Source: Bacteroidota bacterium
GTDB taxonomy: Bacteria > Bacteroidota > Bacteroidia > Bacteroidales > F082
Reading direction: 5' to 3'
Assembly (NCBI GenBank): GCA_009773165.1
Contig: WOUZ01000013.1
Span: 25,960-89,959 of the forward strand
Length of the DNA stretch: 64,000 nucleotides
Under the pieces are notes generated by a model. The model saw only the letters and a list, made by a program, of their open reading frames with translations, ran no database searches and was not told the origin of the DNA. Both the position numbers and the translations under genes were made by a program. Positions within the stretch are counted from its first letter, which is position 1; each line of letters starts with the position of its first letter. Of the stretch, positions 52,681 through 63,809 are shown one piece after another.

Positions 52681-55608
52681 TTATTGCACCCTGATTTTTT
52701 GAACTTTACCGTATTTATATGTTCCAACGCGGAGGATATAAACTCCTGCTTCAGCATACGAAAGATCCAACGGATAGGTATAACGTCCGTTTGATTTGCT
52801 GATGCGGTTTTCGATAACTTTTTGACCAAGAATATTATGCAGACTAAGCACAAGGGTTTCATTCAGCTCATCGGATTCCATTATAACTTCAAACTGGTTG
52901 TTTCCAACTGTGCGTATTTGAAGTTCGGTTTGGTTGATCAGGCGGGTTGTAAGATCGGTATAGATACCAACATTAACCTTATAATCTTCTGTTTCACCAT
53001 ATTCTGAACCTTCACAGGCATCATCTGGAACAGGTTCATCCCAGCTTGTTTTAGCACGTAAAATATGTTCTCCAAGAGCAACCGTTTCGGGGATATCAAC
53101 GATCACAATCTGTGAATAGGTTCCAGCTCCTTGTCCATTGCCAAGCTCGATATTGTCAACAATCAGCTCATCGGATTCGAAAACGAAATTGTCGTTGTAA
53201 TCAATCCACACCCGCACAAACTGATCTCCGTATGTTGTAGTCACTTCCAGCTCGTAGGTTTCATTCTGTTCAATGACAGCAACCTGATCAGTGTAATCAC
53301 CATAACCATCAGGACTGCAAGCAGATACATTGTTAATGTTGTTAAATCTGAACAACGTGAGTCCGTCACCGAAGGAACAGTCAGCACCAGGCTGACAGTT
53401 TGATTTAACGATAGTTACCGTTGTAGTGTCATTGGCGGTATTTGAATCTTCAGTTACGCTGGTGAATGCTTTTAGCTGATATTCGCCAAGGGCCGGAAAA
53501 GAAACTGGCTGTTGAAACGTGTAGTTGATTGTTTCGGCTGTCGCAACAGGTCCGGGAACAACTTCCGTTACAAGCGTTGATTCAAAGAGATAGCCTGCTT
53601 CAAAATTTGTCATTTCAGCAGTACCGTAATTGGTGATGGAAACCGTAACATCTTCATTTTGTGATATACCTATACCTGAAACAGGTGAAAGAATAGCAAC
53701 AACACCCATATCATTGGAAGTGAGGTAAGTAACTTGTTTTACGAGGGTATCATTAAACGTACCTTCATCATTCACAAGTGCAGTTCCAACCTGAAGTGCA
53801 TATGTTTGTCCAACAGTGCCCATTGCTGCCTTTGCAGTAAAAGTGTATTCTGCTGTGGCTGCAGGCGGCAGTGTGTCGGCAAAAACCTCATACACCCATT
53901 CCCCCTCATCAACACGGAAAAAGACCGGAATATCACGCTGTCCTTCAATGCCGTAATTAAAGAGTGAAACAGTAACTGTTTCTTCTTCACTGAGTATGCC
54001 ATCATTAGGTGCTGTTATTGCCATCACTCCAACATCGTGGTTATTGTCAGAGGCTATCTGAAATACTCCCACAACATCTTTGCGGCCGCTTTTAAAATAT
54101 TCAGCTATATGCCAGAAAGTTTTATCGTTTGCAGGGTCAACAGTCAGATGTACATAATCGGCAAGGCGGTTTGAGCCGTTGTTGTTAAGACTTTGAGCTA
54201 AAAGGGTTTCTTCAATTGTCATTTGACCTAATGGATCACTGGCATAACGACCGGTGTAATAAATAGCAATTTTTTCGGTTGTACTTACGGTTGTATAACC
54301 CATGCCTATGTTTCCGTAGCCGTCCATTGCCATGCTGCCGGAGAAAGCATCCTTATTATTATTTGGTGAGATATAGGTTCCTTCCTGATATATTTCCCAT
54401 GGATCGCCATCAGTTGTTTGACGAAGTTCATACCAGCGGATGCCTGCCAACTCACCATTTGTTCCATCGGTATCAACAACAAAGTTGAAAACCACGCTGT
54501 TGAAGCCTGGGAAACGGCGGTATTGTGCCTGATTCATGATGGTTGCCTGTAAAACATCCTGATCAGGGCCCGAAGGTTGTGGACGGTTTGAAAAAGAGCC
54601 ACCGTCGAAAACAGAAATAAATGGTGTTGTATTTATAACCTGTGGCTGAGAAATGGTGGATTGTGCAGGTGTTACCCAGTTGACATTTGCTGTCCATATT
54701 TTAAGGTGGTCATCCGAAACACCACTCCATGCATCGTCCTGCATATAAACGATGGATGCATTACCTGCCGGAGGAAGATCGCCGTTGGTCACATTGAAAG
54801 CCTGCGGGCTGTAAAAACCTGATGTTTTTATTCCGGTTAGCGGGAATGCAACAAATCTGGCAGGCGAGCCAACAAGTGCTGAGTCACGCTCAATGACGAA
54901 TAAACGATTATTGGTAGAGATATTTGCCGTTACATAGTAGCCATCTGACCATATACTGAATTTTGGGTAATCAGGAAACTGACCGGTAGTGAGGCCGGTA
55001 GTGTAAACGTACCATCCGTCATTAACAGGATCAGGGCCCTGACAAACGGCAACATTGAAACCATTTGGACTTTGATCAAATTCGGTAACGATGAATCTGT
55101 CGGCTTGTACGTCGTATAATACGATTGGATCACCAAGGTTGTTGCCTGGAAAAAGCGTTGATAACGAAGCTGCCGGAGCAAGTGGATTACCTTGTTTGTC
55201 GAAAATCCTGAAACCGGTGTTCCATGCGCCGACAAAATGGTTTGGCCCTACAGCACCTGTTGGATCAGAAGGAGTATAGGAGGAAGTATTGGCATCAAAA
55301 ACCAATAAAGGTTCTTTACCTCTGTGTTGGTTTGCCGATTGCTGGTTGGCAATCAGAGCATCGTTTCCACGAGGTAGCCCCTTACCCGGAATCGTCATAT
55401 TTGCTCCGCTGCGTTTTGGTTGACCAAGGCGGGGAGTCTCATCTTCAACTCCGACAAAAGTGCCATCCTTGAGTTGCTGAGCAATACTGGGAACATAAAC
55501 GGGTAGAGGAAGTTGTCCGCTCATGCTCGCTTTTACAGGGCCTGATTCTTGCGAAAAAGCCATGAAGCCTGTCAAAATGAAGGCTAGAAAAAAAGTAATG
55601 TGTTTCAT
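52681..55608 (-). CDS. Large secreted protein with CARDB-like and GEVED domains, T9SS sorting signal
   Basis: 975 residues. A signal peptide (about 1-20) precedes a region (about 90-530) with NHFVGAWNTGFRIFDKQGN and DPIVLYDVQADRFIVTEFD, probably a beta-propeller. Two CARDB-like beta-sandwiches (about 535-740) begin DVGVMAITAPNDG and DMGVVAILSPVSG. A GEVED domain (about 765-890) ends in GETEDYKVNV. The C-terminal 80 residues, with LVLSLHNILGQKVIEN and ending KYGKVQKIRVQ, match type A T9SS sorting domains, so it should be exported and anchored or released at the cell surface. No catalytic motif is visible. A terminator follows. Confidence 0.85.
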   Translation of the reverse strand: MKHITFFLAFILTGFMAFSQESGPVKASMSGQLPLPVYVPSIAQQLKDGTFVGVEDETPRLGQPKRSGANMTIPGKGLPRGNDALIANQQSANQHRGKEPLLVFDANTSSYTPSDPTGAVGPNHFVGAWNTGFRIFDKQGNPLAPAASLSTLFPGNNLGDPIVLYDVQADRFIVTEFDQSPNGFNVAVCQGPDPVNDGWYVYTTGLTTGQFPDYPKFSIWSDGYYVTANISTNNRLFVIERDSALVGSPARFVAFPLTGIKTSGFYSPQAFNVTNGDLPPAGNASIVYMQDDAWSGVSDDHLKIWTANVNWVTPAQSTISQPQVINTTPFISVFDGGSFSNRPQPSGPDQDVLQATIMNQAQYRRFPGFNSVVFNFVVDTDGTNGELAGIRWYELRQTTDGDPWEIYQEGTYISPNNNKDAFSGSMAMDGYGNIGMGYTTVSTTEKIAIYYTGRYASDPLGQMTIEETLLAQSLNNNGSNRLADYVHLTVDPANDKTFWHIAEYFKSGRKDVVGVFQIASDNNHDVGVMAITAPNDGILSEEETVTVSLFNYGIEGQRDIPVFFRVDEGEWVYEVFADTLPPAATAEYTFTAKAAMGTVGQTYALQVGTALVNDEGTFNDTLVKQVTYLTSNDMGVVAILSPVSGIGISQNEDVTVSITNYGTAEMTNFEAGYLFESTLVTEVVPGPVATAETINYTFQQPVSFPALGEYQLKAFTSVTEDSNTANDTTTVTIVKSNCQPGADCSFGDGLTLFRFNNINNVSACSPDGYGDYTDQVAVIEQNETYELEVTTTYGDQFVRVWIDYNDNFVFESDELIVDNIELGNGQGAGTYSQIVIVDIPETVALGEHILRAKTSWDEPVPDDACEGSEYGETEDYKVNVGIYTDLTTRLINQTELQIRTVGNNQFEVIMESDELNETLVLSLHNILGQKVIENRISKSNGRYTYPLDLSYAEAGVYILRVGTYKYGKVQKIRVQ

Positions 55609-55867
55609 TGTGTGATGTTTGATTACTGAATCAAAAAATGAAGTATTCGATTCATTAATAGATCATTTTATTCTGTGAAATATTCAGGTATCTATGTAAA
55701 AAGTGGAGAATGATGCGTGATCGATTTTCCTGTAAACGCTTCCAGATGAATAAATCAGGGCGCAATATTAGCTATTAATATGGAATGAATCTAAATTGCA
55801 TTCACTTTTTTTATCAAACCAGGCTGAATAAACCAGATTTGAAACATGCATTCGCAATTAAATACGT

Positions 55868-58800
55868 TTACATATTTCTCCTGTACTGTCCACCCACTTC
55901 AAAAAGCAGTCGGGTAATTTGTCCAAGCGAAGCATACTTGGTTGTTTCAATAAGTGTTTCAAATACATTTTCGTTGTTAAGCGCAGCTTTCCTGAGAATA
56001 GCAAGGCTTTCGGAAGCTTCTTTTTCCCAGCATTGATGAAGACGTCCCAGCATTTCAATCTGGTATTCTTTTTCTTCGGGTGTAGCTCTGATGACCTCTC
56101 CAGGTGTTACGGTTGGAGAACCTTTGCTTGAAAGGAAGGTGTTCACGCCCATAATTGGCAGCTTACCAGTGTGTTTGAGCGTTTCATAATAGAGTGACTC
56201 TTCCTGTATTTTGCTTCGCTGATACATCGTTTCCATAGCCCCCAAAACCCCACCTCGCTCAGTCAGCCGGTCAAATTCGGCCATTACAGCTTCTTCTACG
56301 AGTGCTGTTAGTTCTTCAATAATAAAAGCTCCTTGCAATGGGTTTTGATTTTTTGCCATTCCCAACTCATGATTAATGATCATTTGGATGGCCATTGCCC
56401 GGCGTACACTTTCTTCTGTTGGGGTAGTAATAGCTTCATCATAAGCGTTGGTATGCAGTGAGTTACAATTATCATAAATGGCATATAACGCTTGTAATGT
56501 CGTCCGGATATCGTTGAAATCAATTTCTTGCGCATGCAGCGACCGTCCTGAGGTCTGAATGTGGTATTTCAGTTTTTGTGATCGCTCATTAGCTCCGTAT
56601 TTATTCTTCATGGCTTTGGCCCAAATGATACGTGATACCCTTCCAATGACCGAAAATTCGGGATCGATGCCATTTGAAAAGAAGAACGAAAGGTTAGGAG
56701 CGAAGTCATCAATTTTCATTCCCCGCGACAGATAATACTCAACATAGGTAAATCCATTAGCAAGGGTGAAAGCAAGCTGACTGATAGGGTTAGCTCCTGC
56801 TTCAGCGATATGATAGCCCGAAATGGAAACCGAGTAGAAGTTCTGAACAGCATTTTTGATAAAAAATTCCTGAACATCACCCATAAGCTTGAGGGAGAAA
56901 TCGGTAGAAAAGATGCAGGTGTTTTGAGCCTGATCTTCCTTTAAAATATCTGCCTGAACCGTCCCGCGTACCTTGCAGATAGTTTCAGCTTTGATACGTT
57001 CATAAACTTCTTTGGGTAAAACCATATCGCCCGTTACACCCAAAAGCATGAGGCCGAGACCATCATGACCGATGGGGAGATTGCCCTGATAGGATGGACG
57101 AGGAAGGTTTTTCTGATTGAAGATCTTTTCAATAATGGCATTGGTTTCTTTTTCGAGGCCATTTTCCCTGATATATCGCTCACATTGCTGGTCAATAGCA
57201 ACATTCATATAAAATCCAACAAGGGTAGGAGCAGGCCCGTTGATGGTCATGCTGACGCTTGTTTTTGAATCGGCGAGATTGAAACCGGAATAAAGTTTTT
57301 TTGCATCATCGAGACAGGCAATCGACACACCGGCGTTACCAATTTTTCCATAAATATCGGGACGACGATCAGGATCTTCGCCATAAAGAGTCACGGAGTC
57401 GAAAGCCGTTGAAAGTCTCTTGGCTGGTAACCCATGCGAAACATAATGAAAACGGCGGTTGGTTCGTTCAGGACCACCTTCGCCTGCAAACATGCGGGTT
57501 GGGTCTTCTTCTTCCCGTTTGAAAGGAAACACACCGGCAGCAAAAGGAAATTCTCCTGGCACATTTTCCAGCAACGCCCACCGTACAATTTCTCCCCATG
57601 AACGAAAGGGAGGCATGGCAACTTTTGGAACCTGCAGATGGGATAAAGTTTCTGTGTGTGTTTCAACTTTTATCTCTTTGTCACGCACACGAAAAACATA
57701 CCATGGGTCGGTATATTTCTTTTTCTTTTCGGCCCACCCCTCAATTATATCAAAAGTTGACAGGTCGAGTTTGCGCTTTTCACGGTTTATAAGTTCCTGA
57801 ATTACATGTAGTTCGTGCGTGTGATTTAGTTCAGTAAGCATTTTTGAGCTTTCTTTGAGGCTTTGAAGCCGGTGAGCAAGTACGCTCTGTTTTTCGGCCC
57901 AATCGTTATAGTTGCGCACAGTTTCAGAAATCTCGCTGAGGTATCTCACCCTTTTTGGAGGTATGATGAAAAGTTTCTCCGACATTTCATCCGGATGCTC
58001 CATTGAGGTAAGAAATGATGCCTTAGCTTTTTGATTGAGTTTCGCCAGAAGTGCAAGGTAAAGCGCATTAACACCAGGGTCGTTGAACTGCGAAGCAATT
58101 GTTCCGAAAACCGGCATCGTGTCAGGGTCTTCATCAAAGAATTTATGATTGCGCTGGTATTGTTTCTTAACATCACGCAAGGCATCGAGAGCTCCTCTTT
58201 TATCAAATTTATTCAGCGCAATTAGATCAGCAAAGTCCAGCATATCAATTTTTTCGAGCTGAGTGGCTGCCCCGTATTCAGGGGTCATGACATAAAGTGA
58301 AACATCGCTGTGGTCGATAATTTCAGTGTCGCTCTGGCCGATACCTGAAGTTTCGAGAATAATAAGATCGAATCCGGCAAGTTGAAGAATTGTTTCGGCA
58401 TCGCGCACATATTTTGACATGGCAAGATTCGACTGACGGGTGGCCAGCGACCGCATATACACATTGGGGTGGTCGATGGCATTCATACGAATACGATCAC
58501 CAAGTAATGCACCTCCGGTCCGGCGCTTGGAGGGGTCAACAGAGATGATTCCCAGTTTTTTATCTTTCTGGTCGTGAACAAAGCGGCGAACTATTTCATC
58601 CACCAGGCTCGACTTTCCTGCTCCTCCGGTTCCTGTGATTCCCAAAACAGGTGAGCGATGTAAAAGGTTTTTACTATGTTCTTCAATAAACCCACGTACC
58701 TCTTCAGGATGATTTTCTGCTGCTGATATGAGTTGACCTATGATTTTATTGTCTTTTTGACGTAAGGCCTCCAGATCCTTTTTTACATTTTTTCCTGTTG

Positions 58801-59242
58801 GAAAATCCGATTTCTCCAGCAGATCGTTGATCATACCTTGCAAACCCATCGAGCGGCCATCGTCGGGAGAGTATATCCGGGTGATACCATAATTATGCAG
58901 CTCCTCCATTTCGGCTGGAAGAATTACTCCGCCTCCACCACCAAAAATACGGATATGACCGCAACCTGCCTCAGCCAAAAGATCGTACATATATTTGAAA
59001 TATTCAAGATGCCCACCCTGATAGGATGTAATCGCAATCGCCTGAACGTCCTCTTGAATGGCTGTTGTAACAACTTCATGTACTGAACGGTTGTGACCCA
59101 GATGAATGACTTCGGCACCACTGGCCTGAATGATTCGACGCATTACATTGATGGCGGCATCGTGTCCGTCGTAAAGAGAGGCAGCGGTTACTATCCTTAT
59201 ATGATTATTTGGTTTATAGCTGTCGGCAGATGTTAAAAGCAT
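55868..59242 (-). CDS. icmF: Fused isobutyryl-CoA mutase (B12 domain, G-protein chaperone, mutase)
   Basis: 1124 residues, the usual IcmF length. Residues about 15-135 are the B12-binding domain ([16 protein letters not shown], then SYQGGH and GGGGGV). A P-loop GTPase follows (about 195-400; [16 protein letters not shown] with Walker A, and NKFDKRG as base-specificity motif), like the MeaB/MeaI chaperone. The mutase barrel (about 560-1120) has [42 protein letters not shown] and [12 protein letters not shown], matching IcmF rather than methylmalonyl-CoA mutase. It interconverts isobutyryl- and n-butyryl-CoA, or related acyl-CoAs, with adenosylcobalamin; exact substrate preference is unproven. 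Confidence 0.92.
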   Translation of the reverse strand: MLLTSADSYKPNNHIRIVTAASLYDGHDAAINVMRRIIQASGAEVIHLGHNRSVHEVVTTAIQEDVQAIAITSYQGGHLEYFKYMYDLLAEAGCGHIRIFGGGGGVILPAEMEELHNYGITRIYSPDDGRSMGLQGMINDLLEKSDFPTGKNVKKDLEALRQKDNKIIGQLISAAENHPEEVRGFIEEHSKNLLHRSPVLGITGTGGAGKSSLVDEIVRRFVHDQKDKKLGIISVDPSKRRTGGALLGDRIRMNAIDHPNVYMRSLATRQSNLAMSKYVRDAETILQLAGFDLIILETSGIGQSDTEIIDHSDVSLYVMTPEYGAATQLEKIDMLDFADLIALNKFDKRGALDALRDVKKQYQRNHKFFDEDPDTMPVFGTIASQFNDPGVNALYLALLAKLNQKAKASFLTSMEHPDEMSEKLFIIPPKRVRYLSEISETVRNYNDWAEKQSVLAHRLQSLKESSKMLTELNHTHELHVIQELINREKRKLDLSTFDIIEGWAEKKKKYTDPWYVFRVRDKEIKVETHTETLSHLQVPKVAMPPFRSWGEIVRWALLENVPGEFPFAAGVFPFKREEEDPTRMFAGEGGPERTNRRFHYVSHGLPAKRLSTAFDSVTLYGEDPDRRPDIYGKIGNAGVSIACLDDAKKLYSGFNLADSKTSVSMTINGPAPTLVGFYMNVAIDQQCERYIRENGLEKETNAIIEKIFNQKNLPRPSYQGNLPIGHDGLGLMLLGVTGDMVLPKEVYERIKAETICKVRGTVQADILKEDQAQNTCIFSTDFSLKLMGDVQEFFIKNAVQNFYSVSISGYHIAEAGANPISQLAFTLANGFTYVEYYLSRGMKIDDFAPNLSFFFSNGIDPEFSVIGRVSRIIWAKAMKNKYGANERSQKLKYHIQTSGRSLHAQEIDFNDIRTTLQALYAIYDNCNSLHTNAYDEAITTPTEESVRRAMAIQMIINHELGMAKNQNPLQGAFIIEELTALVEEAVMAEFDRLTERGGVLGAMETMYQRSKIQEESLYYETLKHTGKLPIMGVNTFLSSKGSPTVTPGEVIRATPEEKEYQIEMLGRLHQCWEKEASESLAILRKAALNNENVFETLIETTKYASLGQITRLLFEVGGQYRRNM

Positions 59243-59264
59243 GATCGTAAGTTTTTATCAGCCA

Positions 59265-59272
59265 CAAATATA
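59265..59272 (-). promoter_or_regulatory. -7 promoter element of icmF
   Basis: The minus strand reads TATATTTG, a perfect TAnnTTTG, 22 nt before the icmF start codon. No well-placed TTG is seen. Confidence 0.45.
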
Positions 59273-59673
59273 AGAAAGAACTTTTATAAAGTACGAATAC
59301 TCCATGCAGATCAGCACCTGTTGGGATTGGCATGAGTTATAGATTTAATTGTATTCGTAAACACTTCTGAATATTGATGCTGCTTAAAAAGATACATTCA
59401 TAACATATGTGAACAAGCTTTTCAAACTCAATCAAGGGGAAAAAGAGTGAAGAATTGTTTTCGATAGGCAAAAATTAATTGACAGTCAAAAATCAATAAT
59501 AGTTTTGAATGAGCCAGATCGTATGTCTATCGAAATAAATCGCGAATAGTTCATGAATCACCCTGACAACTGTGAGCATGAATTAATTGACATTTCCTTC
59601 ATTTAGGCAGATGATTTCAATGATTACATTTTCAATGATAAACAAGAATTTCATTTTCAATAAAAAAAAGGCA
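59273..59673. other. AT-rich spacer between icmF and the BNR-repeat protein gene
   Basis: About 400 bases of AT-rich sequence between divergent genes. It has no credible gene, RNA or hairpin terminator, only promoter-like elements at its two ends. Confidence 0.5.
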
Positions 59674-59681
59674 TACCTTTG
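59674..59681 (+). promoter_or_regulatory. -7 promoter element of the BNR/PKD protein gene
   Basis: TACCTTTG matches TAnnTTTG perfectly, 120 nt upstream of ATG 59802, implying an AT-rich leader of more than 100 nt. No TTG occurs at the expected -33 position. Confidence 0.45.
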
Positions 59682-59801
59682 TTTAAAGGCATCAGTTTCA
59701 TATGCTAATTTTTTTCAAAACGAATAATAAACTAAATAAATTACGAATCTTCAAGTTTCACAACTAATTGAATAGAACAGACTTGAAATAATAGCATTTT
59801 T

Positions 59802-62800
59802 ATGAAGAAAATTACTCTGCTACTCTCAATACTCGTTATTGCTAGTGTTGTTTTTTCTCAGCAATGGCATGAAAAACTGCCACAAAAAAAATCTCAAAAT
59901 TCGGATTATACCTTCTATGAAATACAAAAAGCATTCAATGACTATTGGGATCCATTAAATGTTCAAAACGGCTATTATAAAAATGATGAAGGTGTTGACG
60001 TTAAAGCTCCGGGCTGGAAACAATTCAAGCGATGGGAATGGTATTGGGAAAACAGGATCATTAAGGAAACCGGCGAGTTCCCAAAAACCTCAGCAATTGA
60101 AGAACTTATAAAAACGGAGTCTGCTAATCCATCTAATAAAAGTCCAAATGGCAATTGGACTAGTTTAGGCCCGAATAGTACGTCTGGTGGATATGCTGGC
60201 TTGGGCAGACTCAACTGCGTAAGTTTTATTTCGGGCGATGCCAATACTATTTATGTAGGTTCGGCATCAGGAGGACTATGGAAAACTGCAGATGGTGGAA
60301 CATCGTGGATACCACTTGGCGACAACAATGCTGTATTAGGTGTGAGCGACATAATTTCGTATCGAATAGGTGCTGGGCCAGATGTAATTTATATAGCAAC
60401 CGGAGACAAAGATGGTGGAAGTATGTGGTCATTAGGAGGCGGACAGTATAATGATAATAACAGCGTAGGTGTTCTTAAATCAGTCGATGGAGGTGCAACA
60501 TGGAATACAACAGGATTATCTTTTACTCCAAGTCAGTTGCAAGTTATAAACCGTTTGCTATTGCATCCGTCTGATAATAACATTTTATATGCCGCAACAT
60601 CGGCAGGTGTTTTTAAGACCATCAATGCTGGGACAGTCTGGAATCTGATATCAGCAAACGTATTCAAGGATATGGAGTTCAAGCCTGGCACACCTTCTAC
60701 TATCTATGGTTCCAATTCAAGTGGAGATATTTTCCTGTCTGTAAATGACGGTGCTACATGGACGCAATCATTAACAACCTCTAACTCAAGAACGGAACTG
60801 GCAGTATCTTCAAATAATTCTAATCTTGTATATGCTGTTTCAGCCAATTCTGCCGGCGGACTAGCCGGAATCTACAAATCAACTGATAGTGGGGCAAGTT
60901 TTACCCAAGTATTCAGTGGATCAACATCAAACATGTTAAACTGGGACTGTAATAGCACAGATCCAGGAGGACAAGGATCCTATGATTTATGTATTGCTGC
61001 TGATCCAAATAATGCTAATAATGTTTTTGTTGGCGGAGTTAATACCTGGAAATCAACTAATGGTGGCAGTGCATGGTCTATAACTAACGTTTGGACTTCA
61101 TCATATGGATGTGGCGTTAGCGAAGTACATGCCGACCAGCATTATCTTGCCTATCAAAATGGGACTTCAACTTTATTTGAATGTAATGATGGCGGTTTAT
61201 ACAAAACTGTTAACAACGGATCTACCTGGACGCATCATGGCAATGGCCTAGTCATAAGTCAGATATACCGCTTAGGAGTTGCTCAAACGGTTGCAAACGA
61301 AAACATAGTCGGGTTACAGGACAATGGAACGAAAGCATTTCTTTCAGGTGTATGGAGCGATGAGATAGGTGGAGATGGTTTTGAATGTGCCATTGATTAT
61401 ACTAATGCTAACACCTTGTATGGTGAATTGTATTATGGCGAAATCAGAAGATCAACAAATCATGGGACTTCTTGGTCAGCAATTACTAGTGGTTTGACAA
61501 CTGGATCAGGAAACTCTCATTGGTGTACCCCTTTCGTGCTTGATCCTAATGTAAACACAACACTATATCTTGGAGCCAGAGATGTTTATAAAACAACAAA
61601 TCAAGGTAATTCCTGGTCTAAAATAAGCACATGGGCAGGGTCAACACTTAAATCATTGGCAGTAGCTCCCTCAAATTCACTCTACATTTATGCTGCTACC
61701 TCATCTATATTATATCGTACTACAATTGGCGGAACAACCTGGACGAATATAACCGGCACACTTCCAGTTGGTTCTGGTGATATTACTTATATCTCCGTAA
61801 AAAATGACGATCCTAATACCGTATGGGTTTCCTTGGGGGGCTACAATGCAACAAGAATTTACCAAACAATAGATGGCGGCGCAACCTGGACAAATATATC
61901 GGCAGGACTGCCTTCGATTCCGGTAATGTGTGTTATTCAAAACAAACAAAACACCTCTCAGGTTGAGTTATATGCAGGAACCGATGTGGGGGTTTATGTT
62001 AAGGTTGGGTCTGCAAATTGGACAATGTTTTCAACAGGATTACCAAATGTTGTTGTTACAGAATTAGAAATATATTACGATGCTAATCCTGATAACAGCA
62101 GATTACGGGCAGCTACTTATGGAAGAGGGTTGTGGCAATCAGACTTATTTAGCTCAGCAACTGCACCACCTGTGGCAAATTTTGTTGCCAATAATACAAC
62201 ACCTGCTATCGGCACACAAGTTAACTTTACCGATCTTTCGAGTAACACCCCTACTTCATGGAGTTGGAGCTTTTCTCCCACTTCAGTCTCTTACCTGAAT
62301 GGAACTACTTCTACATCACAAAATCCTCAGGTTCAGTTTCCAGACCCAGGCTTGTATGAGGTAACTTTGACCGCTACCAATGCTTTTGGAAGTGATGCAG
62401 AAACCAAATCAAATTATATTAATGTAATTAACTGCAATAATAATCCTCTGCCTTTTACTGAAAACTTTTCCGGGATAATCATCCCTACGTGCTGGACACA
62501 AATTGACAATCAAGGAAATGGGCAAGTTTGGGAGTTTGGAACAATTACCAACCAAACCCCAAACCCAATTCTAAATGGTAATTATGCTTATCTAAACAGC
62601 GATGATTATGGATCTGGTAATTCTCAAAATGCGGACTTAATTTCTCCAACTTTTGATTTATCGTCATATTCAAATGTTAGTTTACAGTTTAACCATAGTT
62701 TTTTACAATGGGCAGGCTCTAGCGGAAAAGTATCGTATAGCATAAATAATGGTTCATCCTGGAATGATCTACAAAGTTTTACAACTACAACTGCAAATCC

Positions 62801-63809
62801 AGCTACTTTCAATCAGGTTATTTCTGCTATTGCAGGACAATCACAGGTTAAATTTAAATGGAATTATACAGGTACCTGGGGATATTATTGGGCAATCGAT
62901 AATATACAAATCACAGGAACATTTGGAGGCTCTTTTCCAACTGCATTTAATTTTACAGGAGGGGGAAGTTATTGTCAAAACACAACGCCTACGGGCATTA
63001 ACGCGACTTTAAGCAATTCTGAGTTAGATGCAAGTTACCAGTTGATGCAAAATAGCATTGCCTTGGGCATTCCTGTAAATGGAACTGGAAGCGCCTTAAT
63101 CTGGAACAATTTAGTTGCAGGTTCTTATACCGTTGTTGCAACCAATATCACCGGAAATAGTAATATGAATGGGACCGTCACTGTTATTGAGAATCTGCTT
63201 CAGCCATCCTTGGTAAGCATTGCTGCCAGCGAAAATCCTGTTTGTCAGGGAACTTCAGTCACCTTTACCGCAACCCCAACAAATGGAGGAACATTACCCC
63301 TTTATCAATGGTATGTGAACAACAATCCTGTTGGAACAGGATTGCCTTCATATGCTTATATTCCTCTAAACGGCGATCAGGTAAAAGTGGTTATGACTTC
63401 TAATCTGGCTTGCAGCACAGGCAGTCCGGCAACATCCAACGAGCTGATGATGACGGTGAACACTGCTTTGCCGGCCTCGGTAAGCATTGCTGCCAGCGAA
63501 AATCCTGTTTGTCAGGGAACTTCGGTCACCTTCACAGCATTCCCAACAAATGGAGGAACATTACCCCTTTATCAATGGTATTTGAACAACAATCCCGTCG
63601 GAACAGGATTGCCTTCATATGCTTATATTCCGCTAAATGGCGATCAGGTAAAAGTGGTGATGACCTCTTCTCTTTCTTGTACTTCAGGTAGTCCTGCAAC
63701 TTCGAATATCATTTCAATGATGGTAAATGCAGCTTTGCCTGCTTCTGTAAGTATTGTGGCTGGTGCTAATCTTGTCTGTCTTGCCTGTTTATCAATGGTA
63801 TGTGAATAA
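59802..63809 (+). CDS. Large secreted BNR-repeat/PKD/Ig-like protein, frameshifted at its 3' end
   Basis: 1335 residues as it reads here. A signal peptide (about 1-19) precedes a VPS10/sialidase-like BNR propeller (about 100-780) with repeats such as GLWKTADGGTSW, VLKSVDGGATWN and IYQTIDGGATWTN. A PKD domain (about 785-870), a jelly-roll or MAM-like domain (about 880-1045, starting LPFTENFSGIIIPTCWTQ) and Ig-like repeats of 89 residues (from about 1130) follow. Surface adhesion or glycan binding is plausible, and T9SS export likely, but the C-terminus is not visible. The stop at 63809 is caused by a 47-bp loss in the third Ig-like repeat; after it the frame continues open to the window end, so the true gene is probably longer. 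Confidence 0.8.
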   Translation: MKKITLLLSILVIASVVFSQQWHEKLPQKKSQNSDYTFYEIQKAFNDYWDPLNVQNGYYKNDEGVDVKAPGWKQFKRWEWYWENRIIKETGEFPKTSAIEELIKTESANPSNKSPNGNWTSLGPNSTSGGYAGLGRLNCVSFISGDANTIYVGSASGGLWKTADGGTSWIPLGDNNAVLGVSDIISYRIGAGPDVIYIATGDKDGGSMWSLGGGQYNDNNSVGVLKSVDGGATWNTTGLSFTPSQLQVINRLLLHPSDNNILYAATSAGVFKTINAGTVWNLISANVFKDMEFKPGTPSTIYGSNSSGDIFLSVNDGATWTQSLTTSNSRTELAVSSNNSNLVYAVSANSAGGLAGIYKSTDSGASFTQVFSGSTSNMLNWDCNSTDPGGQGSYDLCIAADPNNANNVFVGGVNTWKSTNGGSAWSITNVWTSSYGCGVSEVHADQHYLAYQNGTSTLFECNDGGLYKTVNNGSTWTHHGNGLVISQIYRLGVAQTVANENIVGLQDNGTKAFLSGVWSDEIGGDGFECAIDYTNANTLYGELYYGEIRRSTNHGTSWSAITSGLTTGSGNSHWCTPFVLDPNVNTTLYLGARDVYKTTNQGNSWSKISTWAGSTLKSLAVAPSNSLYIYAATSSILYRTTIGGTTWTNITGTLPVGSGDITYISVKNDDPNTVWVSLGGYNATRIYQTIDGGATWTNISAGLPSIPVMCVIQNKQNTSQVELYAGTDVGVYVKVGSANWTMFSTGLPNVVVTELEIYYDANPDNSRLRAATYGRGLWQSDLFSSATAPPVANFVANNTTPAIGTQVNFTDLSSNTPTSWSWSFSPTSVSYLNGTTSTSQNPQVQFPDPGLYEVTLTATNAFGSDAETKSNYINVINCNNNPLPFTENFSGIIIPTCWTQIDNQGNGQVWEFGTITNQTPNPILNGNYAYLNSDDYGSGNSQNADLISPTFDLSSYSNVSLQFNHSFLQWAGSSGKVSYSINNGSSWNDLQSFTTTTANPATFNQVISAIAGQSQVKFKWNYTGTWGYYWAIDNIQITGTFGGSFPTAFNFTGGGSYCQNTTPTGINATLSNSELDASYQLMQNSIALGIPVNGTGSALIWNNLVAGSYTVVATNITGNSNMNGTVTVIENLLQPSLVSIAASENPVCQGTSVTFTATPTNGGTLPLYQWYVNNNPVGTGLPSYAYIPLNGDQVKVVMTSNLACSTGSPATSNELMMTVNTALPASVSIAASENPVCQGTSVTFTAFPTNGGTLPLYQWYLNNNPVGTGLPSYAYIPLNGDQVKVVMTSSLSCTSGSPATSNIISMMVNAALPASVSIVAGANLVCLACLSMVCE

